Origin: Caldilineaceae bacterium
GTDB lineage: Bacteria; Chloroflexota; Anaerolineae; Caldilineales; Caldilineaceae
Direction: 5' to 3'
Assembly: GCA_020634815.1 (NCBI GenBank)
Contig: JACKBA010000008.1
Location: 1 to 64,000 of the forward strand
Length of the DNA: 64,000 nucleotides
Numbering within the stretch: the first letter of the stretch is position 1; every line of letters starts with the position of its first letter. Below are positions 1-8,045 of this stretch, one piece after another. The translations under genes were made by a program, and so were the position numbers. The notes beneath the pieces are model-generated. The model saw nothing but the letters and a program-made list of their open reading frames with translations. It was not told the DNA's origin and did no database searches.

Positions 1-56
1 ATAGCCAAATTGCGTCATAATGCGGGCAGCTTGTAGAGACCGTTGAGGAGAACCCA

Positions 57-434
57 ATGACTGACTTGTCGATCATCGACATTCGCTTTTTTGTCCCCGC
101 CCAGGATTTCGCCCTGTCGAAAGCCTTCTACATGGAACTGGGCTGGACCGAATTGTGGTCCGATGCCAATCTGGCCCTGCTTGAAAACGGCGGCCAGCGC
201 TTCTATTTGCAGAACTTCTATGCCAAGGAGTTCGCCGAGAACTTTATGATCCATCTCAGTGTCGCCGATGCCGCGGCCTGGCACGCACGCATGAGCGCGC
301 TCATCGCCGGCGGGCGCTTTCCCGGCGTGCGCGTCAGCAGCCCCAAACCGGAGCCCTACGGTGCGCTCGTCACCTATGCCTGGGATCCGGCCGGCGTCCT
401 GCTCCACTTTGCGCAATGGGCCAATGCACGATGA
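57..434 (+). CDS. VOC (glyoxalase/bleomycin-resistance fold) family protein
   Basis: This 125-residue protein has the length and beta-alpha-beta-beta-beta pattern of a single-domain vicinal oxygen chelate protein. The N-terminal half begins IIDIRFFVPAQD and the C-terminal half ends with the typical DPAGVLLHFAQ strand. Such proteins bind a metal or a small hydrophobic ligand and include dioxygenases, isomerases and drug-binding resistance proteins; the substrate cannot be read here. GAGGAG at about 43-48 is a good ribosome-binding site for ATG 57. The stop overlaps the next start by 4 nt (ATGA at 431), so the two genes are translationally coupled. Family assignment is fairly sure; the function is unknown. 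Confidence 0.75.
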   Translation: MTDLSIIDIRFFVPAQDFALSKAFYMELGWTELWSDANLALLENGGQRFYLQNFYAKEFAENFMIHLSVADAAAWHARMSALIAGGRFPGVRVSSPKPEPYGALVTYAWDPAGVLLHFAQWANAR

Positions 435-1234
435 GCGAGCATGAAGTCGCATTGACCGGCGGCAATATCAACACGGGCGTGGTACGTGTCGGCGACACGG
501 TGCGCCGTGCCATGACACCAGCAAGCCCGGCCGTGCATCGGCTTCTGCTTCACCTGGCGCAAAAGGAATATGCCGGCAGCCCGCGCTTCCTGGGCATCGA
601 CGCGCAGGAGCGCGAGATTCTGAGCTACATTGACGGCGAGACCGGCATTCTCGACAGCAACTGGCAACTCGACGAAGCGCTGGTGGCCGCGGCCCGCTTG
701 CTGCGCCGCTATCATGACGCAACCGTCGACTTCGCCGCAAGCGACGATCTCCCGTGGGCGTTTCGCTACCCCGACCCCACGCGCCATGAGGTCATCTGCC
801 ACAACGACTTTGCGCCGTACAATTTCGTCTATCACTCCGGCATTCCCGCCGCCGTGATCGACTTTGACCTGGCCGGCCCCGGTCCGCGCCTGCGTGACGT
901 GGCCTATGCCGCCTACTGGATGGTTCCGCTCTCGTTCAACAGCGAGGACCAGAAGCCCTTTGCCGAGGCCGATGCCACCAATGGCAGTCGTCGCTTCCGC
1001 CTGTTCTGCGAAACATACGGGGTGCCGATCACGCCGGCGCTATTCGAGATGATTGCCGAAGTCCTCAATCACATGGGCAGCAAAGAGGCCGCGCGCCGCA
1101 TGGTGGGCGATGAGAAGGCAGAGTATTTGGAGCGCGAGGGTCACCTTGCCCACTGGCAGCGCGAAGCGGCCGCATTTCAGGCGCATCGTGCGCAACTCGA
1201 AGCCAACGTGCAGGAGCCGCGCTATCAACAGTAG
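431..1234 (+). CDS. Aminoglycoside phosphotransferase-fold kinase
   Basis: A 267-residue protein of the APH/choline kinase-like family, which transfers phosphate from ATP to small hydroxylated substrates. The catalytic Brenner motif is present as HNDFAPYN at residues 124-131, followed by IDFD at 143-146, the metal-binding aspartate motif. I chose ATG 431 because it overlaps the upstream stop (ATGA); an ATG 15 nt earlier is in frame but lies inside the upstream gene. Neighbours are a VOC protein and a GNAT acetyltransferase, so the three resemble a small-molecule modification or resistance cluster, but no substrate can be inferred. Confidence 0.8.
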   Translation: MSEHEVALTGGNINTGVVRVGDTVRRAMTPASPAVHRLLLHLAQKEYAGSPRFLGIDAQEREILSYIDGETGILDSNWQLDEALVAAARLLRRYHDATVDFAASDDLPWAFRYPDPTRHEVICHNDFAPYNFVYHSGIPAAVIDFDLAGPGPRLRDVAYAAYWMVPLSFNSEDQKPFAEADATNGSRRFRLFCETYGVPITPALFEMIAEVLNHMGSKEAARRMVGDEKAEYLEREGHLAHWQREAAAFQAHRAQLEANVQEPRYQQ

Positions 1235-1253
1235 CCACGGAAGGAATGAAGCG

Positions 1254-1712
1254 ATGGCGATCGTCATCCAGGCCGAGCGCCCGGATTCCACCGATGCGCA
1301 ACAACTCATCGGCGAACTGGAGGCGTTGCTCGAACCCCTCTACCCTGCGGCCAGCCGTCATGGCTATGCCGTGGAGAAGTTGTTGCTTGAGGGAGTCGCC
1401 TTTTTTGTCGTGCGACAGGATGGCATTGCGGCCGGCTGTGGCGGCATCCTCCTGGTCGGAACGGAGTACGGCGAGCTCAAGCGCATGTATATCCGCCCCG
1501 CCCATCGCGGGCAAGGGCTGGGCATGGCCTTGCTCGATCACTTCGCCGTCTACGTACGCGAGCGCGACGTACCGCTCTTGCGCCTGGAAACCGGCATCTA
1601 CCAGACCGAAGCCATCCGCCTCTACGAGCGCTACGGCTTTACACGCATCCCGCCCTTCGGCCCCTACTTCGACGATCCGGTGAGTCTCTGCTATGAGAAA
1701 CGGATCGCTTGA
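1254..1712 (+). CDS. GNAT family N-acetyltransferase
   Basis: A 152-residue acetyltransferase. The acetyl-CoA pyrophosphate loop (motif A) is clear as RPAHRGQGLG at residues 81-90, and the C-terminal motif B region reads QTEAIRLYERYGF at 117-129. GNAT enzymes move an acetyl group from acetyl-CoA to an amine on a small molecule or protein; the acceptor is unknown. The start at 1254 lies 19 nt after the preceding stop with a purine-rich AAGGAA stretch upstream. It probably shares a transcript with the two genes before it. Confidence 0.85.
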   Translation: MAIVIQAERPDSTDAQQLIGELEALLEPLYPAASRHGYAVEKLLLEGVAFFVVRQDGIAAGCGGILLVGTEYGELKRMYIRPAHRGQGLGMALLDHFAVYVRERDVPLLRLETGIYQTEAIRLYERYGFTRIPPFGPYFDDPVSLCYEKRIA

Positions 1713-1732
1713 CCGGGATCGCTGGAGTGAAA

Positions 1733-1921
1733 CGTAATGCGTGATGCGTAAGAAGTAATGCGTAAGAAGTAATGCGTAATTTGTGAAACGTCAAACGTCA
1801 AACCTCAGGCAGAGGGCACCGGGCGTGAAACGCGAAACGTCAAGAATGCATATCACGCATCACGCATTACTCATCACGCATCACCCATCACGCATCACGC
1901 ATCACGTTTGACGTTTGACTT
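1733..1921 (+). repeat. Twin ten-unit heptanucleotide repeat arms in inverted orientation
   Basis: The left arm (1733-1802) is ten 7-bp units of the CGTAATG/CGTGATG type ending in CGTCAAA units. The right arm (1852-1921) is again ten 7-bp units, of the ATCACGC type ending in TTGACGT and TTGACTT. The right-arm units are reverse complements of the left-arm units, but block order is A-B...A'-B' rather than A-B...B'-A', so the two pairings would cross. The period is seen directly. It resembles the heptameric short tandem repeats (STRR) known from cyanobacteria; relation to them is not claimed. A TTG codon at 1908 within the array is in frame with the next gene. Confidence 0.85.
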
Positions 1922-1928
1922 CTATCCT

Positions 1929-2840
1929 ATGACCCAAACCAAAATGCACGCCGACGAAGTTCATACCGATAGCGCGCTAGTGCGCACGTTGCTGGCTGCG
2001 CAGTTCCCGCAATGGGCGCAGTTGCCGATTGCTGCCGTGCCCTCTTCCGGCACCGACAACGCGCTCTTCCGCCTGGGCGACGATATGGTCGTGCGCTTGC
2101 CGCGCATTCACTGGGCCGTCGAACAGGTGGCGAAAGAACAGCGCTGGCTGCCCGTGCTGGCGCCGAACCTGCCGCTCGCTATTCCTGAACCGCTGGCACT
2201 GGGCGAGCCGGCGCTGGGCTATCCTTGGCAGTGGTCGGTCTATCGCTGGCTGGACGGCGACACGGTCGCGCCGGGACGCCTCGACGACATGCAGCATGCG
2301 GCAACGGAGCTGGCCAACTTCATTGCCGCCCTGCAACGTATCGACGCGACGGATGGCCCGCCACCGGGCGCGCACAACTCCAACCGCGGCGAGCCGCTGA
2401 CGGTGCGTGATGCAGGCACACGCCAGGCCATCGCCGCGCTCGAAGGCATCATCGACCGCGTCGCGGTGACCGCAGCGTGGGAGGATGGCCTGAACGCTCC
2501 TACGTGGGATGGCGCGCCGGTGTGGGTGCACGGCGACCTGGCGGCGACGAATCTGCTCGTGCGCGACGGTCGTCTGTGCGCGGTTATCGACTTTGGCTGC
2601 CTGGGCATCGGCGACCCGGCCGTAGACCTGATGGTTGCGTGGGAGTTCCTTGCGCCGGTGCGTGAAACTTTCCGCGCTGCGCTTGCTGTCGACGACGCCA
2701 CCTGGGTACGTGGGCGCGGGTGGGCGCTGACGACGGCACTGGTCGCCCTGCCATACTACATGGACACGAATCCGATCCTCGTTGCCAGCGCCCGCCGGCG
2801 CATCGAAGCCGTACTGACCGATTACGCTGTGACGAAGTAA
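1929..2840 (+). CDS. Aminoglycoside phosphotransferase family protein
   Basis: A 303-residue APH-fold kinase, unrelated in detail to the one at 431. The catalytic loop is HGDLAATN at residues 201-208 and the metal-binding motif IDFG is at 220-223. Near the N-terminus SSGTDNALFRLGDDMVVRLP matches the nucleotide-binding strands of this family. ATG 1929 is used here; the in-frame ATG at 1944 (MHADEVHTD) is equally plausible because many homologues start that way, as I recall. The gene begins only 8 nt after the heptad repeat block, so its promoter must lie in or before that block. Substrate unknown; antibiotic resistance is possible but not shown. Confidence 0.82.
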   Translation: MTQTKMHADEVHTDSALVRTLLAAQFPQWAQLPIAAVPSSGTDNALFRLGDDMVVRLPRIHWAVEQVAKEQRWLPVLAPNLPLAIPEPLALGEPALGYPWQWSVYRWLDGDTVAPGRLDDMQHAATELANFIAALQRIDATDGPPPGAHNSNRGEPLTVRDAGTRQAIAALEGIIDRVAVTAAWEDGLNAPTWDGAPVWVHGDLAATNLLVRDGRLCAVIDFGCLGIGDPAVDLMVAWEFLAPVRETFRAALAVDDATWVRGRGWALTTALVALPYYMDTNPILVASARRRIEAVLTDYAVTK

Positions 2841-2884
2841 CACAATCTGCCGATTGCTCACGCCAGACCCGCAAAAGCGGTTTG

Positions 2885-2911
2885 CCATTATGATTTATTT
2901 CCGCATAATGG
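2885..2911. promoter_or_regulatory. 8-bp perfect inverted repeat
   Basis: CCATTATG (2885-2892) and CATAATGG (2904-2911) form a perfect inverted repeat around an 11-nt A/T-rich spacer. It lies between the kinase stop at 2840 and the gene at 3043. No T-run follows, so it looks more like a protein-binding site than a terminator. A weaker pair (ACGGTT 2915-2920, AACCGT 2932-2937) follows directly. Confidence 0.35.
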
Positions 2912-3042
2912 TGGACGGTTGAAAATGCGCTAACCGTTTGAGTTGGCATGCGCCGTACTCGGGAAAACGGCCGTATTCAACCCCTGGCTGGACGAGTCGC
3001 AACAATACAGGCCAGATTTCAAAGAGGGAAGAGGGGGTAAAG

Positions 3043-3450
3043 ATGGCAACGCTGGATCGCACGAAGGATAATCCCTGGCTCTTGAAGACCGCTCCCGGCA
3101 CATCAGAGTACACCATGCACGTCGAAGAAAAAGATGGACAGACGCTGCTAGTGTGCACCGTTGGCAAGACAGTGCTCCACTACGATGCCCGTTGCATCGA
3201 CGATTTATATGCAATGTTGCAGGAAGCCGGCGACTGGGTCGAGCTTGGCGGCGCCGATGAACAGAAACCGGCCAAGGAAGGCACGATCGAGGCGTGGGGA
3301 CGCTCGCCGGATAACCCAATCAAGGGATGGTATGGTCTCAAGAAGGGTTTTCGTGGTCGGTTTGGGGTCTACATTCCGCCGTTGATGGAAGCGCTTGGCC
3401 TGTGCGAACTGGAGCACAACGCAAAAAACAATCGAATACGCGCAAAATGA
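3043..3450 (+). CDS. Conserved small protein of unknown function (possibly DUF6855)
   Basis: A 135-residue basic protein starting MATLDRTKDNPW. The start at 3043 is preceded by a purine-rich GAGGGGG at about 3031-3037, better than any earlier in-frame codon. The protein alternates hydrophobic strands with Gly/Trp turns and ends with a Lys/Arg-rich tail. From memory it matches a family of DNPWxLKTxPGTSEY proteins (DUF6855-like), whose role is unknown to me. Its stop overlaps the following methyltransferase start (ATGA at 3447), so the two are coupled. Confidence 0.65.
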   Translation: MATLDRTKDNPWLLKTAPGTSEYTMHVEEKDGQTLLVCTVGKTVLHYDARCIDDLYAMLQEAGDWVELGGADEQKPAKEGTIEAWGRSPDNPIKGWYGLKKGFRGRFGVYIPPLMEALGLCELEHNAKNNRIRAK

Positions 3451-4208
3451 GCCCGCACGCCGATAGTGCCTGGCACAACAGCGATGATTTTTGGGCGCTG
3501 TTCGAAGAGATCCTGTTCAGCCCCGGACGCCTTGCCGCCGCACAAGCAGAGGTTGACCAGATCAGCTCGCTCCTCTCGATCGGCGACGGCGCACGCATCC
3601 TGGATCTGCCGTGCGGCGTCGGTCGCCACGCGTTGGAGTTTGCGCAGCACGGCCATGTGGTTGTCGGCATCGATCGCACCGCGCGTTACATCGAACGCGC
3701 CCGCGCCGAAGCCAGCCGCCGCAGCCTGGACGTCACCTTCGAGGTCGGCGACATGCGCGCCGTCTGCATGCCGGACACCTTCGATGTCGTGCTGAATCTC
3801 TTCGGCTCGTTCGGCTATTTTGAGCAGCCGGAGGATGATCGCACCGTCGTCGAGCACATGTACGCCTCGCTGCACCCGGGCGGTCAGTTCCTGATCGAGA
3901 CGATGGGCAAAGAGATCCTGGCACGCGACTTTCGCGCCCGCGATTGGAGTGAGGAGGGCGACCTGTTGCTGCTCTCTGAAAGGACGATCCGCGAGCACTG
4001 GAGTCGCGTCGACACGCGCTGGATTGTCATCCGGGGCACGGAGCGTTTCGAGCATCGCGTCAGCGTGCACTCCTATTCGGCAGCGGAGCTTTCCGCACTC
4101 CTGGCCGGCCGCGGTTTTGGCGATATCAGAGTCTACGGTAGCCTTGAAGGTATTCCCTACGATCATGCTGCGCAACGCCTCGTCGTCATCGGCCGCAAGC
4201 TCAGCTAA
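3447..4208 (+). CDS. Class I SAM-dependent methyltransferase
   Basis: A 253-residue protein with the Rossmann-like SAM-binding fold. Motif I is ILDLPCGVGRH at residues 51-61, and the acidic end of strand beta-2 is GIDRT at 74-78. The middle segment VLNLFGSFGYF is typical of the motif IV/post-motif region in the small-molecule methyltransferase class. The C-terminal third resembles the substrate lid of glycine- or phospholipid-like methyltransferases, but the acceptor cannot be named. ATG 3447 overlaps the upstream stop by 4 nt, fixing the start. Confidence 0.85.
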   Translation: MSPHADSAWHNSDDFWALFEEILFSPGRLAAAQAEVDQISSLLSIGDGARILDLPCGVGRHALEFAQHGHVVVGIDRTARYIERARAEASRRSLDVTFEVGDMRAVCMPDTFDVVLNLFGSFGYFEQPEDDRTVVEHMYASLHPGGQFLIETMGKEILARDFRARDWSEEGDLLLLSERTIREHWSRVDTRWIVIRGTERFEHRVSVHSYSAAELSALLAGRGFGDIRVYGSLEGIPYDHAAQRLVVIGRKLS

Positions 4209-4232
4209 ACAAATAGAGAGATTTCCGTTCCC

Positions 4233-4598
4233 ATGCCAAATCACCCAAACGCCAGCCCCATCGACGACTACATCGCCGGGTTCCCGCCGGAGACACAAGG
4301 AATACTTCAACAGGTGCGCGCGACCATCCAGGCAGCCGCACCCGCCGCGACGGAGACAATCAGCTACGCCATCCCAACCTTTGATCTGGGCAAGAAGCAC
4401 CTGGTCCATTTCGCAGGCTTCTCCAGTCACATCGGTTTCTATCCAACCCCGAGCGGCATGGCAGCCTTTGAAGAGGAACTCAAGCCCTACAAGCGCGCCA
4501 AGGGTTCTGTGCAGTTTCCGCTGAATCAGCCCATGCCGTTAGAACTGATCCAGCGCATGGTCGAATACCGCGTCGCTGAGGTCAACACCAAGAAATAA
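4233..4598 (+). CDS. DUF1801 (YdhG/YjbR-like) family protein
   Basis: A 121-residue protein matching the DUF1801 family: an N-terminal helix followed by a CyaY-like fold. Diagnostic parts are IDDYIAGFPPETQ at the N-terminus, the central ISYAIPTF strand, HFAGFSSHIGFYPTPSG and a C-terminal KGSVQFPLNQPMP stretch. Some members have been discussed as iron chaperones in Bacillus, but a role here is inference only. It starts 24 nt after the methyltransferase and probably shares its transcript. Confidence 0.8.
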   Translation: MPNHPNASPIDDYIAGFPPETQGILQQVRATIQAAAPAATETISYAIPTFDLGKKHLVHFAGFSSHIGFYPTPSGMAAFEEELKPYKRAKGSVQFPLNQPMPLELIQRMVEYRVAEVNTKK

Positions 4599-4665
4599 CA
4601 GACCAGCACTTTGCTGCGTACCGGCCCGTGGAAGCCGGTCGTCGCGGTGCGAGAAAGACCTGAGC

Positions 4666-6897
4666 ATGACTACCGACACACCCTCCTACCCGGCGCGCAT
4701 CGCGCGCAAGCTGACCCTGGCCGAGCGCAACGTCGCCGCCACCGTGCAGTTGCTCGACGAGGGCAACACGCTGCCCTTCATCGCCCGCTACCGCAAGGAG
4801 ATGACCGGCGGGCTGGACGAGGAGCAGATTCGCGCCATCGAGCACATGCTGGGTTCGCTGCGCGCGCTCGACGAACGACGCGCCACGATTCTGGCTTCCA
4901 TCCGTGAGCAGGAGAAGCTGACGCCGGAATTGGAGGCGCAACTGCTCGCCGCCGAAACGCTGACCGCACTGGAGGATCTCTACCAGCCCTACCGGCCCAA
5001 GCGCCGCACGCGCGCCAGCATTGCTCGCGAGCGCGGCCTGCAACCGCTCGCCGACCTCATCCTCGCCCAGTCGCGCAAAGGCGAGCATCCGGAAACGGCC
5101 GCGCAGGCCTTCCTCAGCGACGACGTGACGACGATCGATGACGCGCTGGCCGGCGCGCGCGATATCGTCGCCGAAACGATCAGCGACCACGCCGAGGTGC
5201 GCCGCCATACGCGCGAGAAGGCGATGCGCTTTGCTACGCTGACCGCGACGCGCATCGACGGCAGCGCCGACGACAAGGGCGTCTACTCGCTCTACTACGA
5301 CTACAGCAGCCGCATCGACCGCCTCAAGCCCTACCAGGTGCTCGCCATCAACCGCGGCGAGGCGCAGAAAGTATTGCGCGTCAGCGTCGAGATTCCCGAA
5401 CGCGACTGGCAGCAGGCGATCCGCAATGTCTTTCCCGACCATCCGCTCTCGCCCTGGGCCGAACAACTCAAGCTGGCCTCCGACGACGGCGCCAAACGCC
5501 TGCTGCTGCCCGCCATCGAGCGCGACCTGCGCGCTACGCTCACCGACCAGGCCGACAGCCACGCCATCTTCGTTTTCGGCGCCAACCTGCGCGGCCTGCT
5601 TACGCAGCCGCCGTTGGCCGGTCAGGTCGTGCTTGGCCTGGATCCCGGCTTCCGCACCGGCTGCAAGGTGGCCGTCGTGGACTCGTCGGGCAAGGTGCTG
5701 GAAACGGCGACGATCTACCCGCACCCGCCGCAAAAGCAACAACGCGAATCGCTGGCCGCGCTGGCTGCGCTTGTGCAGCGCCACGGCGTCACGCTCATCT
5801 CCATCGGCAACGGCACTGCTTCGCGCGAGACGGAGCAGCTTGTGGCGGAGTTGATTAAGCGGCTGGAGAATGGGAGATTCGAGATTGGATCGTCCTCCCC
5901 CGCCACCAATCGCCAATCTCCCATCTCCAATCTCCACTACCTCATCGTCAACGAAGCCGGCGCCAGCGTCTACAGTGCCAGCACCCTCGCCCGCGCCGAA
6001 TTGCCCGACCTCGACGTGAGCTTGCGCGGCGCCGTCTCCATCGCCCGCCGCGTGCAGGACCCGCTGGCCGAGCTGGTCAAGATCGACCCCAAATCCATCG
6101 GCGTCGGTCTCTATCAGCACGACGTCAACCAGAAGGAGCTGGCGGGCGCGCTGGACGGCGTGGTGGAGAGCGTGGTCAATCGTGTCGGCGTGGATGTCAA
6201 CACGGCGTCACCGGCGTTGCTGACGCACGTGGCCGGCATCGGGCCGAAACTGGCCGGCAACATTGTGGCGCACCGCGACGAAAATGGAGTTTTTGCCACG
6301 CGTGCGGCGTTGAAGAAAGTGACAGGGCTCGGTCCCAAGGCCTTCGAGCAATCGGCCGGCTTTCTGCGCGTGCGCGGCGGCGACGAAGCGCTCGACAGCA
6401 GCGCGATTCACCCGGAGAGCTACGCGGTGGCGCGCAAGGTGCTCAAACTGGCCGGCATCACGATGGCGGCGCCGGTGGCAGAGCGCCAGGCCAGGCTCGA
6501 CACGCTGCGCCAGCGCACCCCGCTGCGCGACCTCGCCGCCGAGTTGGAAACGGGCGAGCCGACACTGGCCGACATCTTCGAGCAGATCGTACGTCCCGGC
6601 CGCGACCCGCGCGAGGATGTGCCGCCGCCAATCCTGCGCAGCGACGTGCTCTCCATGGATGATCTCGCCGTGGGGATGACCATGCAGGGGACGGTGCGCA
6701 ACGTGGTGGACTTCGGCGCCTTTGTCGACATCGGCGTCAAGCAGGACGGCCTGCTCCATCGCTCGCAGATCCCGCGTGGCGAGCGGCTGAGCGTGGGCGA
6801 CATCATCGACGTGGAGATCGCGTCGGTCGACAAGGAACGCGGCCGCATCGGTCTGGGCTGGCCGGGCAAACAGGCGGTGGATTGGGCGGTGGGATAA
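4666..6897 (+). CDS. tex: Tex-like S1 RNA-binding transcription accessory protein
   Basis: A 743-residue cytoplasmic nucleic-acid-binding protein of the Tex/YhgF family. Domains in order are the helical N-terminal Tex domain (LPFIARYRKEMTGGLDEEQI), a YqgF/RNase H-like core beginning LGLDPGFRTG near residue 323, helix-hairpin-helix motifs around residues 525-572 (GIGPKLAGNIVAHRD, GLGPKAFEQSAG), and a C-terminal S1 domain from about residue 670. Tex proteins bind RNA and affect transcription. An unusual insertion of about 22-25 residues sits in the RNase H-like region near residues 400-423, where a palindromic heptad repeat is read as protein. A small hairpin (4620-4639) lies just before the start. 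Confidence 0.95.
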   Translation: MTTDTPSYPARIARKLTLAERNVAATVQLLDEGNTLPFIARYRKEMTGGLDEEQIRAIEHMLGSLRALDERRATILASIREQEKLTPELEAQLLAAETLTALEDLYQPYRPKRRTRASIARERGLQPLADLILAQSRKGEHPETAAQAFLSDDVTTIDDALAGARDIVAETISDHAEVRRHTREKAMRFATLTATRIDGSADDKGVYSLYYDYSSRIDRLKPYQVLAINRGEAQKVLRVSVEIPERDWQQAIRNVFPDHPLSPWAEQLKLASDDGAKRLLLPAIERDLRATLTDQADSHAIFVFGANLRGLLTQPPLAGQVVLGLDPGFRTGCKVAVVDSSGKVLETATIYPHPPQKQQRESLAALAALVQRHGVTLISIGNGTASRETEQLVAELIKRLENGRFEIGSSSPATNRQSPISNLHYLIVNEAGASVYSASTLARAELPDLDVSLRGAVSIARRVQDPLAELVKIDPKSIGVGLYQHDVNQKELAGALDGVVESVVNRVGVDVNTASPALLTHVAGIGPKLAGNIVAHRDENGVFATRAALKKVTGLGPKAFEQSAGFLRVRGGDEALDSSAIHPESYAVARKVLKLAGITMAAPVAERQARLDTLRQRTPLRDLAAELETGEPTLADIFEQIVRPGRDPREDVPPPILRSDVLSMDDLAVGMTMQGTVRNVVDFGAFVDIGVKQDGLLHRSQIPRGERLSVGDIIDVEIASVDKERGRIGLGWPGKQAVDWAVG
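5864..5935 (+). repeat. Palindromic heptad-repeat insertion inside tex
   Basis: The right arm (5908-5935) is four exact 7-bp units of the AATCTCC type (AATCGCC, AATCTCC, CATCTCC, AATCTCC). The left arm (5864-5888) carries the complementary GGAGATT-type units (GGAGAAT, GGAGATT, GAGATT). The element keeps the tex frame open and encodes a polar segment (GRFEIGSSSP, then ATNRQSPISN) between two conserved blocks. The same GGAGATT heptad occurs in the CoxG-like gene at 10595-10629. Insertion into a conserved gene is inferred from the interrupted motif spacing. Confidence 0.75.
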
Positions 6898-6906
6898 AAG
6901 AATAAA

Positions 6907-6942
6907 ACGCGGATGACGCGGATCGGGCGGATCGGTGCGGAG
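6907..6942 (+). repeat. Period-9 tandem repeat downstream of tex
   Basis: Four 9-bp units follow the tex stop: ACGCGGATG, ACGCGGATC, GGGCGGATC and the degenerate GGTGCGGAG. They fill most of the gap before the lipoprotein gene at 6965. The period is directly visible; the role is unknown. Confidence 0.7.
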
Positions 6943-6964
6943 TTGAGTTCATTCCGGAGGCGCT

Positions 6965-8041
6965 ATGTGGACATGGACGCGACGCAACCTGGTTTGGGTG
7001 TGCCTGATCACACTGTTGGCCGCATGTGGAACATATCCCGAGCCGGCGCCGCCCAAGCCGACGGCATCCCCGACCGCCGAACCGACGGCAACATCGATAC
7101 CGCCGGAGTCACCGTTGGCTGTAAGCGCACTGGTTACCTATCGAGGTGATACGGCCTACACAGGGATGCCGCCCATCGAAGTCACGTACGGCTCCGCTAC
7201 CTGGCGCTTTGTCGACGATCCGCTGGAGCCGACGCTGGTACATAACACGCTCGACAACTGCACATTGATGCTGCGTGATGGGGCACGTGGCGCGGAATAC
7301 GCGGGCGAGCTCGATCTGGGCAGCCGGCGGTGGATAATCGCCGGCGGCCGCCCGACGAATCCCGATGTTCTCGTATACCATACATTGCTCGGCGGATATT
7401 CTGCAATCTTCCGTGTCGCGCTGCCGCCGGAGAACATTCCTGACGAGCGCAGCCAATGCCTCGACGCGGTCGAGCAGGTGCTCGCCACCTTCGCCACCAC
7501 GGACTCGACAGCCCATGCAGATAATGTCTTTGATCTCGCAGATGCAGTTTTCTTCGCCGCTGATGATCCGTCGAACTGGCCAACTGTGGATGGCGGAAGC
7601 GTTGTGGTAAGAATCCCGCCTGATTGGAACCTGGAGGAACGGGACGCAAATCCGGTGGCCTCCTCGGCCTGGCAAATGCGCGGCGTGTTACCTGGGTCGC
7701 TCGATGATCACTTCCAAGTGATTATGGGCGTTAATCTGTTTACCTTCGAGAATCAAGAGCAGCTAACGGCTACCGACTGGGTTGACCAGCAGCCGCCGAG
7801 CGAGATGCAACTCGACCTGGTCGAACGCAGCGATGAGGCCGTGGGTGAGTATCCAGCCGTCTACGAGAAGCGGATCTTTCCATGGACGGGCGGGTTGTAT
7901 TTTCACGCCTGGCTGGATTGCGGCGGGAAGATATGGCGATTCTCAACCGGCGGACATGAAGCGAACGCTGCCCTCGACGCTGAGATGGAGGGCATCTTCC
8001 GCGCCATCGTCGCCGGGTTCCGCTGCACCGCCGAAGAATAG
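6965..8041 (+). CDS. Predicted lipoprotein of unknown function
   Basis: A 358-residue exported protein. The N-terminus has a basic, hydrophobic signal sequence ending in a lipobox, LLAAC, so Cys at about residue 21 should be lipidated. A Pro/Thr-rich linker (PAPPKPTASPTAEPT) follows, as is common in Chloroflexota secreted proteins. The rest is a beta-rich globular region with no motif I recognise; the second half (from about residue 180) contains an ADAVFFAADDPSNWP segment and ends FRAIVAGFRCTAEE. GGAGG at 6956-6960 supports ATG 6965. It ends 5 nt from the convergent lipoprotein gene. Confidence 0.7.
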   Translation: MWTWTRRNLVWVCLITLLAACGTYPEPAPPKPTASPTAEPTATSIPPESPLAVSALVTYRGDTAYTGMPPIEVTYGSATWRFVDDPLEPTLVHNTLDNCTLMLRDGARGAEYAGELDLGSRRWIIAGGRPTNPDVLVYHTLLGGYSAIFRVALPPENIPDERSQCLDAVEQVLATFATTDSTAHADNVFDLADAVFFAADDPSNWPTVDGGSVVVRIPPDWNLEERDANPVASSAWQMRGVLPGSLDDHFQVIMGVNLFTFENQEQLTATDWVDQQPPSEMQLDLVERSDEAVGEYPAVYEKRIFPWTGGLYFHAWLDCGGKIWRFSTGGHEANAALDAEMEGIFRAIVAGFRCTAEE

Positions 8042-8045
8042 TGAG

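Noticed and set aside
1908..1928. TTG start for the kinase inside the heptad array
   Set aside because: No ribosome-binding site and it would make the protein begin with repeat-derived residues; ATG 1929 or 1944 fits better.
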